Source: Romboutsia lituseburensis DSM 797 (GTDB lineage: Bacteria; Bacillota; Clostridia; Peptostreptococcales; Peptostreptococcaceae). Taken from it: a stretch of DNA of 64,000 nt. Positions 19,726 through 27,841 of the stretch are shown in pieces. Made by a program: the position numbers and the translations under genes. Where the stretch lies: positions 310,001 to 374,000 of the forward strand of contig NZ_FNGW01000004.1 in the NCBI RefSeq assembly GCF_900103615.1. The letters are read 5' to 3'. The notes beneath the pieces were generated by a model. The model saw only the letters and a program-made list of their open reading frames with translations. It did not search any database and was not told the DNA's origin. Positions within the stretch are counted from its first letter, which is position 1; each line of letters begins with the position of its first letter.

Positions 19726-20079
19726 ATGAAAAAAGTATTAATAGTTGACGATGCAGCATTTATGCGTATGTCTATTCGTAACATGATTTCAAAGCATGGA
19801 TTTGAAATAGTTGGAGAAGCTGAAAATGGAGTAGTAGCAATAGAAAAGTACAAAGAGCTACAACCAGACATAGTAACAATGGATATAACAATGCCAGAAA
19901 TGGATGGATTAGAAGCTTTAAGAGAGATAAAGAAAGTAAATCCAGCTGCAGCAGTAGTAATGATATCAGCTTTAGGACAAGAAGCAAGAATGAAAGAAGC
20001 TATAATATACGGAGCAAAAGGATTTATAGTAAAACCTTTCAAAGAAGAAATGTTAATATCTGCTTTATCTAAGTTATAA
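19726..20079 (+). CDS. cheY: Response regulator CheY (copy 2)
   Basis: Receiver domain of 117 residues, identical to copy 1 except R18 for K18, with D8-D9, D53, S81 and K103. The start is the ATG at 19726, preceded by TGGAGGA; a longer frame opening with GTG upstream lacks an RBS and homology. A separate TTGTAA/TATAAT promoter lies upstream. Last gene of chemotaxis unit 2. Confidence 0.96.
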   Translation: MKKVLIVDDAAFMRMSIRNMISKHGFEIVGEAENGVVAIEKYKELQPDIVTMDITMPEMDGLEALREIKKVNPAAAVVMISALGQEARMKEAIIYGAKGFIVKPFKEEMLISALSKL

Positions 20080-20094
20080 TACTAACTGCTAGTC

Positions 20095-20168
20095 TTTGGC
20101 AACGGACGAAGTCGTTGGCCACAGGAAGTGTAGCGGTCATGTAGTGGCTTAAGCGAAGCGACTTTTTA
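20095..20168 (+). repeat. Dispersed GC-rich repeat, copy A (long form)
   Basis: Contains GCAACGGACGAAGTCGTTGG, then GTGTAGCGG and GTGGCTTAAGCGAAGCGACTTTTT. It lies between cheY and its terminator. Same family as six other copies in this window. Its G+C is well above the surrounding DNA. Confidence 0.8.
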
Positions 20169-20205
20169 ATAATATACATAGACATTAATTAAATTAGAAA
20201 TTAGC

Positions 20206-20232
20206 AAAAAGGAAGCATATGCTTCCTTTTTA
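20206..20232 (+). terminator. Terminator of chemotaxis unit 2
   Basis: AAAAAGGAAGCATATGCTTCCTTTTT, a nearly loopless hairpin with a T-run. Confidence 0.9.
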
Positions 20233-20338
20233 TTGCGCGTAACATTATATATTAGACAAATATTTTAGCATAATCAGTATTCATAATTAACCGAAATTAG
20301 TCTGATAAACAAACTATTTAAATAAATTTAAAAATTTG

Positions 20339-20378
20339 TAAGAAAATCTTAAGAATTTAGTTAAGAAAATCTTAAGAT
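20339..20378 (+). promoter_or_regulatory. Direct repeat, possible response-regulator operator
   Basis: TAAGAAAATCTTAAGA occurs twice with a 23-base period, about two helical turns. Such paired boxes are typical of OmpR/PhoB-type regulator sites, but no such regulator is encoded nearby. It lies about 235 bases before the small gene at 20613. The rest of 20380-20612 shows a possible -10 (GTATAAT near 20500) and nothing else. Confidence 0.4.
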
Positions 20379-20612
20379 TTATATTGTATTATAAAAATAT
20401 AACTTAACAGACAGTTAACATTGAGAAATGTATAATTAACATAGTAAATCAAATTTTTACCAATTGATAGATTTATTAAAAAATAAACGAATTATATTGT
20501 ATAATAGTAATTGTGGGAAAAAGTACATAAATCTAACAAATAACATAATTGTAATAAGTTAAATAAAGTATAAAAGTACTAAAATAAAAATGGTTAATGG
20601 TGGTGTTAAAGA

Positions 20613-20831
20613 TTGGATACAAAGTTGAAAAATTTTAGTGGGAAGATTATAAAAGAAAAAAGTTTGATTTTTAATTTGATTTTGATTTTATCAATATTTA
20701 TGGTATCACAGGTTATAGGTGTTGTGATATGTTTTAAATTTTTTAGTCATAATTTACTTTTAACTTTAGTTAGTTTATTTGTTATAAACTTTATAATGTA
20801 TAAAGTAATGAGAAAGCTTTTAATTTTATAA
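20613..20831 (+). CDS. Small hypothetical membrane protein
   Basis: A 72-residue protein with a basic N terminus and two predicted membrane segments (about 19-41 and 47-65), ending in VMRKLLIL. The start would be TTG at 20613, preceded by GGTGGTG, a fair RBS. I do not recognise a family. It stands alone: the island terminator lies upstream and a HAD phosphatase follows. The paired TAAGAAAATCTTAAGA boxes upstream may regulate it. Small size and unusual start keep confidence moderate. Confidence 0.6.
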   Translation: MDTKLKNFSGKIIKEKSLIFNLILILSIFMVSQVIGVVICFKFFSHNLLLTLVSLFVINFIMYKVMRKLLIL

Positions 20832-20973
20832 ACTTTAAATTATATGTAAAAAGGTATTATAAATTAAATAATGATATTACTTAACAATAAAGTTCTTTTT
20901 GTACAAAAATAAGAATTACTTGTCTAAATTTGATATAATTGAAATTAACATCACAATTTGGGGAGGTTACGAA

Positions 20974-21759
20974 ATGATTAAATTTATAGCAACTGACATG
21001 GACGGAACTTTATTAAATAGAAATAATGAAATTCATGATGAATTCTTTGACGTATTTGAAAAGTTAGAACAAAATAATATAATATTTGCAGCTGCAAGTG
21101 GAAGGCAATATTATAACTTAGCTAAGCGTTTTGAATCTATAAAAGATAGAATGATGTTTATCGCAGAAAATGGAACTTTTGTAGTATATAAAGATGAGGA
21201 ATTATTTATAAATGCATTAGATAAATGTGTAGCAAGAGAACTTATACAAATCGGAAGAACAATAGATAATTCGTATGTAATCTTATGTGGTAAAAAAGCT
21301 GCATATGTAGAAAGTGATAATGAAGAATTTATAAAAGAAGTATCGAAATATTATGAAAGATATGAAATTGTTGAAGACGTAAATCAAATAGATGATGATA
21401 TATTAAAAGTAACTATTTGTGACTTCTCAGGATCTGAAAATAATAGTAATAAATACTTTAATGATTATAGAGAGAACCTTCAAGTAACAATATCAGGTGA
21501 GATTTGGTTAGATATTACTGCAAAAGGAGCTAATAAAGGCGTTGCCATTAAAGCACTTCAAGAAAAGTTAGGTATAAATTTTGAAGAAACAATGGTATTT
21601 GGAGATTATCTAAACGACTTAGAAATGATGGGTGCAGCTTATCATAGTTATGCTATGGAAAATGCACATGATGACTTAAAAAAGGTTGCTAGATTTAGAG
21701 CTAAAAGTAACGATGAAAATGGAGTAGTAGAAGCTATTAAAAACAATATAGCTATATAA
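20974..21759 (+). CDS. HAD-superfamily (Cof-type) phosphatase
   Basis: A 261-residue HAD subfamily IIB hydrolase, likely a sugar-phosphate or nucleotide phosphatase; the substrate cannot be predicted. Motif I is DMDGTLL (catalytic Asp at 9, Asp at 11), motif II is ASGR, and the C-terminal metal motif is GDYLNDLEM. The start at 20974 follows GGGGAGG; a longer frame to 20899 lacks an RBS. A strong terminator follows. A second, distinct HAD protein lies beyond the insertion element at 23733, so the two genes may once have been neighbours. Confidence 0.92.
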   Translation: MIKFIATDMDGTLLNRNNEIHDEFFDVFEKLEQNNIIFAAASGRQYYNLAKRFESIKDRMMFIAENGTFVVYKDEELFINALDKCVARELIQIGRTIDNSYVILCGKKAAYVESDNEEFIKEVSKYYERYEIVEDVNQIDDDILKVTICDFSGSENNSNKYFNDYRENLQVTISGEIWLDITAKGANKGVAIKALQEKLGINFEETMVFGDYLNDLEMMGAAYHSYAMENAHDDLKKVARFRAKSNDENGVVEAIKNNIAI

Positions 21760-21787
21760 CAAATTTAGATTTAATTAATATAAATTC

Positions 21788-21819
21788 AAAAAGATGTAGA
21801 TTACTCTACATCTTTTTTT
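21788..21819 (+). terminator. Terminator of the HAD phosphatase gene
   Basis: AAAAAGATGTAGA-TTAC-TCTACATC followed by T7. Confidence 0.92.
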
Positions 21820-22022
21820 AATGTATCTTTATAAGATAGTACACTGCTTAAAAATACAGTCAAGCATATTACACTAGTAACAGAGATAATAATTGCAACT
21901 ATTTTAGCGGGTATTGTAGTAGGTGGAGGATGTAAGTCTAGCGTCAGGTTATTTTTGATTTTCATAATAAAAAGATGTTATATGATTAAATCAGTAGTAA
22001 ATAATAATAAGGAGTTAAATTA

Positions 22023-22245
22023 ATGAAATTAGATAGTAATAATCATTCAGTATTCTTATTACACTACAATTTGGTTATGTGCATAAAATATAGAAGATCA
22101 GTTATAGATGGTGCCATATCGCTTAGGCTAAAAGAAATATTTGAAGATATTTCGCCTAACTATGGTGTAGAGTTGATAGAATGGAATCATGATAAGGACC
22201 ACCATTAGAAGTTGTTAAACAATATATAGAAAATCAAGGAAAGTA
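22023..22245 (+). pseudogene. tnpA: Truncated IS200-type transposase tnpA
   Basis: The frame begins like a typical Y1 transposase (HSVFLLHYNLVMCIKYRR...IEWNHDKDH) and then reads into a stop at 22208. The next bases in another frame encode PLEVVKQYIENQGK, the usual C-terminal end of this family. About 60-70 internal codons that would carry the rest of the HUH motif and the catalytic tyrosine are missing. An internal deletion with a frame change therefore inactivated the gene. Confidence 0.85.
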
Positions 22246-22255
22246 GGTGATAAAA

Positions 22256-23344
22256 TTGCTTAGAGCATATAAATATAGAATATATCCAAATGAAGAACAA
22301 AAGATATTTTTAGCAAAAACATTTGGATGCAGTAGATTTATATATAATATGATGTTAGCAGACAGAATTAAATCTTATGAAGAAAATAAAGATTTAGATA
22401 TAAAAAAAATTAAATACCCTACGCCAGCCCAGTATAAAAAAGATTACGAGTGGTTAAAAGAAGTTGATAGTTTAGCATTAGCAAATGAACAATTAAATTT
22501 AGATAAAGCATATAAGAACTTTTTTAGAGATAAATCAGTAGGATTTCCTAAGTTCAAATCAAAGAAAACTAATTATCATAGTTACACAACTAATAATCAA
22601 GGATCAACTGTAAATATTGAAAATGGGTATATAAAAATACCTAAATTGAAAACTAGGATTAAAATAAAGCAGCATAGGATTTTTGAAGGAATAATAAAAA
22701 GTTGTACTATATCAAAAACACCGAGCAACAGGTATTATATATCTGTATTAGTTGAAACTGAAATAGAAAAATTGGCTAATATAGATAAAAAAATAGGTAT
22801 CGATGTAGGATTAAAGCAGTTTGCTGTATGCTCTGATGGTATGATAGTTGAAAATCCTAAACACCTTAGAAGTTCTGAAAAAAGATTAGCTAAATTACAA
22901 AAAGATTTATCAAGAAAAGTAAAAGGAAGTAAAAATAGAAATAAAGCAAGATTAAAAGTAGCGAAACTACATCAAAAGATAGCAGACCAAAGGGCAGATT
23001 TTCTTAATAAGTTATCGACTAAACTAATATGTGAAAACCAAACAATAGTTATTGAAGACTTAAAGATAAAAAATATGCAGAAAAATCATAAGTTAGCTAA
23101 AGCTATAAGTGAAGCAAGTTGGTATGGATTTAGAAGAATGTTAGAATATAAGGCAAGTTGGTATGGGCGAGAAATAATTGTAGCTCCTTGTAACTATGCA
23201 AGCAGTCAAATGTGTTCTAATTGTGGATATAAGAATGAAGATGTAAAAAATTTAGCACTTAGAGAATGGACTTGCCCAGATTGTAAAATTCATCATAACA
23301 GGGATTTAAATGCTAGTATGAACCTACTGAAATTAGCTATATAA
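22256..23344 (+). CDS. tnpB: TnpB RNA-guided nuclease (IS605 OrfB)
   Basis: A complete TnpB of about 362 residues. The family start is [12 protein letters not shown]; a TTG at 22256 fits best, with GTAGGTGA before it, although a GTG at 22247 is possible. RuvC residues are visible in [12 protein letters not shown] (Asp), IVIEDLKI (Glu) and HNRDLNAS (Asp). A four-cysteine zinc ribbon (CSNCGY...CPDC) lies between the last two. TnpB proteins cut DNA guided by an RNA made from the element's right end, helping the element persist. The gene appears intact although tnpA is broken. Confidence 0.93.
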   Translation: MLRAYKYRIYPNEEQKIFLAKTFGCSRFIYNMMLADRIKSYEENKDLDIKKIKYPTPAQYKKDYEWLKEVDSLALANEQLNLDKAYKNFFRDKSVGFPKFKSKKTNYHSYTTNNQGSTVNIENGYIKIPKLKTRIKIKQHRIFEGIIKSCTISKTPSNRYYISVLVETEIEKLANIDKKIGIDVGLKQFAVCSDGMIVENPKHLRSSEKRLAKLQKDLSRKVKGSKNRNKARLKVAKLHQKIADQRADFLNKLSTKLICENQTIVIEDLKIKNMQKNHKLAKAISEASWYGFRRMLEYKASWYGREIIVAPCNYASSQMCSNCGYKNEDVKNLALREWTCPDCKIHHNRDLNASMNLLKLAI

Positions 23345-23469
23345 TTTTGGTATATAGTTGGGATAGGAACTATCCTATAAGCTTGGAGATACTTAGTACA
23401 ATGGTACTATTGACCAAGAAGCTGCCACTTCAAACGTTACCGTAGGTAGTTAAGTGGTGAGTAGTTCAC
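23345..23469 (+). ncRNA. Probable omega (re) RNA scaffold at the IS right end
   Basis: The non-coding right end of IS605-family elements forms the 3' part of the TnpB guide RNA, with the guide copied from DNA just outside the element. Here the region contains GGGATAG-GAA-CTATCC (hairpin near 23360), a stem CCACTT/AAGTGG (23425-23457) and ends GTAGTTCAC. The guide would begin at about 23470. Assigned by position and family knowledge; transcript limits are not visible. Confidence 0.55.
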
Positions 23470-23660
23470 TACTTCTAGACAATAATAGTATAAGTACTAT
23501 AAATGATGTTGAATAAATTAAAATACTGCCCATTTTTACCTCTCAAAATAATAAATTATAACTATAATTATAATGGGTAAATAAAGATAATAAAATACAA
23601 ACGTAAAAATTCGATTTGCTTAAGCCACTTATTTATAGTTAGAATGTAATTATAATTTAT

Positions 23661-23689
23661 TTGAACGTAAAAAATGGCAAAATTAATAT
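23661..23689 (+). promoter_or_regulatory. SigA-type promoter of HAD gene 23733
   Basis: TTGAAC, 17 bases, TAATAT, 44 bases before the start codon. Between the IS right end and this promoter (23470-23660) I see no gene, only an AT-rich stretch with a CCCATT/AATGGG pairing. Confidence 0.55.
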
Positions 23690-23732
23690 AAATTATGGTA
23701 ATATATAAAGCAAAGAGTACTTAGGAGGGCGT

Positions 23733-24530
23733 ATGAGAAAATTACTAGCATCTGATGTAGATGGAACATTATATGTAAATGATGGTATACATGAAAAAAG
23801 TATAGAGTATATCAAGAAGTTTAGAGAAAATGGACATGCTTTTTTATTATGCACAGGAAGAAATTTTGGTGGTGTTAAACATTTAGTAAAGGACTATAAT
23901 ATTGAAGCAGATGGATATATATTATGTAATGGAGCTGTAGTACTAGATAAAAATCTTGAAGTTATTTATAGTAAAGATATTGAAGATGAAATTATAAAAA
24001 AGGTATTTGAAGACTCAAAAGATAAAGAAAGTTTTAATTTTTATTTCGCAGACAGTGAAAATTTATATATAGTTGATGGATATTTTAATAATCCTGTATT
24101 AGAAATAGATGGTATGGAAGAACAATGGAATGTAACTAGGATAACAGAAGATGAGTTTTATTCTAATAAATATAGTGCAAATATTATAGGACTTGAAATA
24201 AGAGATAAAGATATAGAAAAAACACAAGAAAAAATATCAGATATAGAAAATAAACTAGGAGATAGTTTAAGTATATATAGAAACAAATATTTTATAGATA
24301 TAGTGCCTAAGGATATATCTAAAGCAGAGGGTATTTCAAGAGTATTAGAAAACTATGGAGTTCATGAAGATGATGTATTTGTAATAGGAGACTCTTGGAA
24401 TGATTTAAGCATGTTTGAAAGGTTTAATAAAAACTCATATACTTTTAGTTATGCAGAAGAAGAATTAAAACAACATGCAAGTAACGTAATAGATGAGTTT
24501 CATAATTGCTTAGAATTTATAATAAAATAG
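23733..24530 (+). CDS. HAD-superfamily (Cof-type) phosphatase
   Basis: A 265-residue HAD-IIB hydrolase with motif I SDVDGTLY, motif II CTGR and the C-terminal GDSWNDLSMF. Substrate unknown. It is not a close copy of the HAD protein at 20974. RBS TAGGAGGGC, ATG start. It is bounded by its own promoter and a strong terminator, so it is probably monocistronic. Confidence 0.92.
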   Translation: MRKLLASDVDGTLYVNDGIHEKSIEYIKKFRENGHAFLLCTGRNFGGVKHLVKDYNIEADGYILCNGAVVLDKNLEVIYSKDIEDEIIKKVFEDSKDKESFNFYFADSENLYIVDGYFNNPVLEIDGMEEQWNVTRITEDEFYSNKYSANIIGLEIRDKDIEKTQEKISDIENKLGDSLSIYRNKYFIDIVPKDISKAEGISRVLENYGVHEDDVFVIGDSWNDLSMFERFNKNSYTFSYAEEELKQHASNVIDEFHNCLEFIIK

Positions 24531-24606
24531 TTTTAAGATAGCTAGATAGTTTTGAAGATATAATAAGATCAGATTCAATAAAAAAGAGTTTAATTAGTTT
24601 ATCAAG

Positions 24607-24629
24607 GTCCCCTTTAGGGGACTTTTTTT
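24607..24629 (+). terminator. Terminator of HAD gene 23733
   Basis: GTCCCC-TTTA-GGGGAC followed by T7. Confidence 0.93.
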
Positions 24630-24740
24630 GTACCTTTAATAAAAGAGATACATTTATTATAATATTTTTAATTGAATATAGGTAAGCTAAAATGATAGTT
24701 TGAATAAACAATATAAAAATAGAAAAAATAAATGATAAAT

Positions 24741-24769
24741 TGAAAGAATTGAAAGAATTTATACGAATC
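24741..24769 (+). promoter_or_regulatory. Putative ECF-sigma promoter of the sigma gene
   Basis: TGAAAG, 17 bases, CGAATC. The same -35/-10 pair with identical spacing stands before the genes at 26748 and 29831, suggesting that the ECF factor encoded at 24820 recognises all three and controls itself. Confidence 0.6.
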
Positions 24770-24819
24770 AATAGGTAGATCGGAATTTATTGAAAAACAA
24801 AAGTTTTGGAGGAACGGAA

Positions 24820-25368
24820 ATGAAAATTACAGAGGAGAATTTTATATCCAGATTAAAGCATAAAGATGAAAAAGCTTTAGAATATGTAATTGATAATTAC
24901 GCATGGATTATAAAAACAGTAATAAAAAAACATCTATTCACACTTGAAAGCCATCAAGAGGAATGTATGAATGATATAATATTTGCAATTTGGAATAATA
25001 TTGATAGATTTGATGAGAGTAAAAGCTCCTTTAAAAACTGGGTTGCAAGTATTTCAAAATATAAATCTATAGACTACCTAAGGAAATATAAAGAAAAGGT
25101 AACTCATGATAGTATAGATGATTTAGATATAGCCTCAAATTATGATGTACATGAGGAAATTACAAAAGAACACATAAGCGAAGAGTTAGAAGATATGTTA
25201 AATCAATTAAAGCCTCAAGATAAAGAGTTATTTATAAAATTGTATATAGAACAAAAAGATTTAGAAGAAGTAGCTTTAGATATGGGGACAAATAAAAATA
25301 CATTATATATTAGGGCCTCAAGGGGAAAGAAAAAATTAAGAGATATGTTTAAGTTAAAGGAGAGATAA
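24820..25368 (+). CDS. ECF-type RNA polymerase sigma factor
   Basis: A 182-residue sigma-70-family protein with region 2 (about 20-90, including FDESKSSFKNWVASISKYKSIDYLRKY) and region 4 (about 125-180, QLKPQDKELFIKLYIEQKDLEEVA plus a helix-turn-helix). No region 3, as expected for ECF factors. The start at 24820 follows GGAGGAA; an upstream ATG at 24790 precedes the RBS. The next gene, 5 bases on, encodes a membrane DUF4179 protein, the usual anti-sigma partner. The inducing signal is unknown, though the neighbouring efflux operon suggests envelope or antimicrobial stress. Confidence 0.94.
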   Translation: MKITEENFISRLKHKDEKALEYVIDNYAWIIKTVIKKHLFTLESHQEECMNDIIFAIWNNIDRFDESKSSFKNWVASISKYKSIDYLRKYKEKVTHDSIDDLDIASNYDVHEEITKEHISEELEDMLNQLKPQDKELFIKLYIEQKDLEEVALDMGTNKNTLYIRASRGKKKLRDMFKLKER

Positions 25369-25373
25369 GTATT

Positions 25374-26456
25374 ATGACTAATGAAAATAAAAATATTTAT
25401 GATTTATTATGTGAAATAGAAGTAGATTTAGATGAATATGAAAAAGAAGAGCTTACAGATATAGAAAAGATGAAATTAAAAAAACAATTTAGAAAATCTA
25501 ATAAAAATAGAAATTATAAAAAATATATATCAGCAGCATCAATAGTTATTATATCGCTAGGCATAATATCTCAAACTAAAATAGGTGCATATGCATATAG
25601 TACGATAGAAGATATTGCAGAGGTTGTAAAGATAGCTCTAGGAGTAGATAATAAAATTGATGAATATTCCTCTTATATAAATCAATCAGTTACAAGAAGA
25701 GGTTTAACATTAAAAATAGAAAATGTTATATTAGATGGAAATGAATTAATAATTCATATGAATAGAAAGTATGACAAAGAACTAAAGGAAAATGAGTATT
25801 TAGATATGGTTTCAGATCATTTATATGTAAATGGAGAAAAAATATATGGATCAGCAAGAGGATATTATGGAAAAGTAAATGAATCTAAACAAAACTTTAT
25901 AATTGGATACGAATTGCCAAAAGAGTACAAAGGTGATGTAAATGTTAAATTCAGAATAATGGATTTTGCTATAGGTAAAGATGATGATTTAAACTACTTT
26001 AAAAGAATAATAGGTCCATGGACATTTAAGTTTAAGGTTAATGGAGATAAACTTTACAAAGATACTAAAAATATTGAATTAAAAGAAAAGATAAATTTAG
26101 ATACAGGAGCTACTATGAAGTTAGAAAGTTATAGAGGGAATATAATAAGTCAAAAAATAAAATTAACTATGACAGGGCATAAAAATATTGAAAATGAAAA
26201 AAATGCTATAGAGATAATTTTAAAAGGTAGAGATGACCTTGGAAATAAGGTAGAGTTTACTTCAATACAAGGAGTACTTGATTCTAAGAGTCAAAAATAT
26301 ATTTATGAATATGATGACACATTAAGAATGTTTGATGAAAATGCAAAAAAACTAAATCTTACTCCATATTTATTGATATTAGACGATAGTACAGGAGATT
26401 ATAAAAAAGTATACAAAAAAATAGGTGATGAATTTACTATAGATTTAAGTAAATAG
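25374..26456 (+). CDS. DUF4179-type anti-sigma factor, membrane protein
   Basis: A 360-residue single-pass protein: an N-terminal cytoplasmic part (about 1-45), one membrane segment near 47-65 (YISAASIVIISLGIISQ) and a large extracellular part that begins with the DUF4179-like segment (GAYAYSTIEDIAEVVKIALGVD) and continues with beta-rich sequence. Such proteins follow ECF sigma genes and are believed to hold the sigma factor at the membrane until a signal arrives. It starts 5 bases after the sigma gene, so co-expression is expected. No direct evidence here for the ligand or release mechanism. Confidence 0.85.
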   Translation: MTNENKNIYDLLCEIEVDLDEYEKEELTDIEKMKLKKQFRKSNKNRNYKKYISAASIVIISLGIISQTKIGAYAYSTIEDIAEVVKIALGVDNKIDEYSSYINQSVTRRGLTLKIENVILDGNELIIHMNRKYDKELKENEYLDMVSDHLYVNGEKIYGSARGYYGKVNESKQNFIIGYELPKEYKGDVNVKFRIMDFAIGKDDDLNYFKRIIGPWTFKFKVNGDKLYKDTKNIELKEKINLDTGATMKLESYRGNIISQKIKLTMTGHKNIENEKNAIEIILKGRDDLGNKVEFTSIQGVLDSKSQKYIYEYDDTLRMFDENAKKLNLTPYLLILDDSTGDYKKVYKKIGDEFTIDLSK

Positions 26457-26459
26457 ATA

Positions 26460-26502
26460 TAAAAAGATAGAGCTATATAAAATTAGTTTCTATCTTTTTT
26501 TA
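26460..26502 (+). terminator. Terminator of the sigma/anti-sigma operon
   Basis: AAAAAGATAGA pairs with TCTATCTTTTT, ending in a T-run. Confidence 0.85.
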
Positions 26503-26594
26503 TGCTTAGGGACATATATGATACTTAATTTTATGTAGATAATTTATGAAAGCAAGTTATATAAATAAATTGGTTTTGAGCATAAAAATATTTT

Positions 26595-26640
26595 GAGCAA
26601 CAGACGAAGTCGTTGGCGACAGGAGCGAAGCGACTTTTTT
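26595..26640 (+). repeat. Dispersed GC-rich repeat, copy B (short form)
   Basis: GAGCAACAGACGAAGTCGTT, then GGCGACAGGAGCGAAGCGACTTTTTT. It lies between the terminator of the sigma operon and the ECF-type promoter of the macA-like gene. Confidence 0.8.
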
Positions 26641-26656
26641 ATTTTTTTTGAAATAG

Positions 26657-26685
26657 TGAAAGATAATGAAATTTTAATTCGTATA
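26657..26685 (+). promoter_or_regulatory. Putative ECF-sigma promoter of the efflux operon
   Basis: TGAAAG, 17 bases, CGTATA, about 60 bases before the macA-like start. Same spacing as 24741-24769 and 29756-29784. Confidence 0.6.
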
Positions 26686-26747
26686 AATATATGTAAGACA
26701 AAGAAAGTAAATAAAATTATTTAATTTATATATAGCGGAGGATAATT

Positions 26748-27812
26748 ATGACTAAAAAATTTATATTAGACAAAAAGAAAAAAATAATAGTAGGACTTAT
26801 ATCTGTAACAATGTTGGGTGGATGCGTATTTGCTTATAGATATTATAGTATTCAAGCTCAATACGAAAAACAAGAACAAAGCTTGATAGATATATATAAT
26901 GTGGCTGGGAAAGAAAAAATATTTATGAGTGGTAAAATAGTTCCCAAACAATCACAAGAATTATTTGTTTCAGCAGAACAAGGTGAATTATCTACTATAA
27001 AAGTTAGCGATGGTCAACATGTTCAAAAAGGGGACTTGTTATTTTTATGCAAAAATTCAGCTCAAGTAAAAGAAATATCTGATTTAAACGTACAAATAGG
27101 AGTTAAGAAAAAGGAAAAACAAAGTGCTATAGATGAAGAAAGTAAAAATGCTATAGATATGGAGATAAAGCAATTAAATAGCCAAGTAGCTATACTAAAT
27201 AAAACTGCATATCAATCAGTTTATGCACCATTTAGTGGAAAAATATACTTAAATGATTTATCAAAAGCAAAAGAAGCTGGAGGATCTGTGATGACTTTAG
27301 AAAGTACAGAATTATATGTAAGTGCACAGGTAAATGAAAGAGATTCATACAAAATAAATAAAGGTCAATCAGTAGAGTTGATGTCAATAGCAACAAAAGA
27401 AAAGTATTATGGATTTATAGATAAGATAAGTGATAGACCAGTTGACAATTCTAGTGAAAATCAAGATATATATGGAAATTCAGGAATGACTAACTATAGA
27501 GTTGAGATAAGTTTAAAAAATCAAGATAATTTAAAAAATGGATTAAATATGCAAATAGTAGCACTGCATGGAAGTGATGATAAAAAAGTTCCTAACACAG
27601 CAATAATCAATGAAGGTTTAAAAAGCTATGTTTACAAAGTAAGGGATGGAAAAGCGCTAAAAACAGAAATAGTAAAAGGCGAAGTTCAAAAAGAATTTAC
27701 ATTAGTAAAATCAGGGGTTAGAGAAAATGATGCAATTATAAAAGATGTACAAGGTAGAGATATAAAAGATGGAGATGAAGTTTATTCAAATAGAAGTGAA
27801 TTAGAAAATTAG
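26748..27812 (+). CDS. MacA-like efflux adaptor (HlyD family)
   Basis: A 354-residue membrane-anchored adaptor: membrane segment at about 11-29, a biotinyl-lipoyl-like half (SAEQGELSTIKVSDGQHVQKGDLLF), a short coiled coil (about 105-150), the second lipoyl half (SVYAPFSGKIYLND) and beta-barrel domains. Such proteins connect an ABC exporter with the outside and may deliver substrate. The next two genes encode the ATPase and the MacB-type permease. RBS GCGGAGGA. The GGC in the membrane segment is not treated as a lipobox. Substrate unknown; antimicrobial peptides are a usual guess for this type. Confidence 0.88.
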   Translation: MTKKFILDKKKKIIVGLISVTMLGGCVFAYRYYSIQAQYEKQEQSLIDIYNVAGKEKIFMSGKIVPKQSQELFVSAEQGELSTIKVSDGQHVQKGDLLFLCKNSAQVKEISDLNVQIGVKKKEKQSAIDEESKNAIDMEIKQLNSQVAILNKTAYQSVYAPFSGKIYLNDLSKAKEAGGSVMTLESTELYVSAQVNERDSYKINKGQSVELMSIATKEKYYGFIDKISDRPVDNSSENQDIYGNSGMTNYRVEISLKNQDNLKNGLNMQIVALHGSDDKKVPNTAIINEGLKSYVYKVRDGKALKTEIVKGEVQKEFTLVKSGVRENDAIIKDVQGRDIKDGDEVYSNRSELEN

Positions 27813-27841
27813 AATAAAAAATAGGAAGTGAGGTGCTTAGA

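Larger units (their letters stand above)
22023..23469 (+). mobile_element. IS200/IS605-family element (tnpA broken, tnpB intact)
   Basis: Contains a collapsed Y1-transposase gene and a complete tnpB, followed by a right end with the CCACTT...AAGTGG hairpin and GTAGTTCAC, the kind of end found in this family. Without full TnpA it cannot move by itself. The left boundary is not resolved; it lies somewhere in 21830-22022. The assigned right boundary (23469) is a judgement from family resemblance. Confidence 0.75.

Noticed and set aside
20271-20297. SigD-like sequence TAAT-N15-ACCGAAAT
   Set aside because: Both elements deviate from the other promoters and no chemotaxis or motility gene follows.
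26808-26830. Lipobox-like LGGC in the macA-like protein
   Set aside because: The cysteine lies inside the membrane helix after a cytoplasmic stretch; HlyD-type adaptors in Gram-positives are membrane-anchored, and evidence for lipidation is weak.
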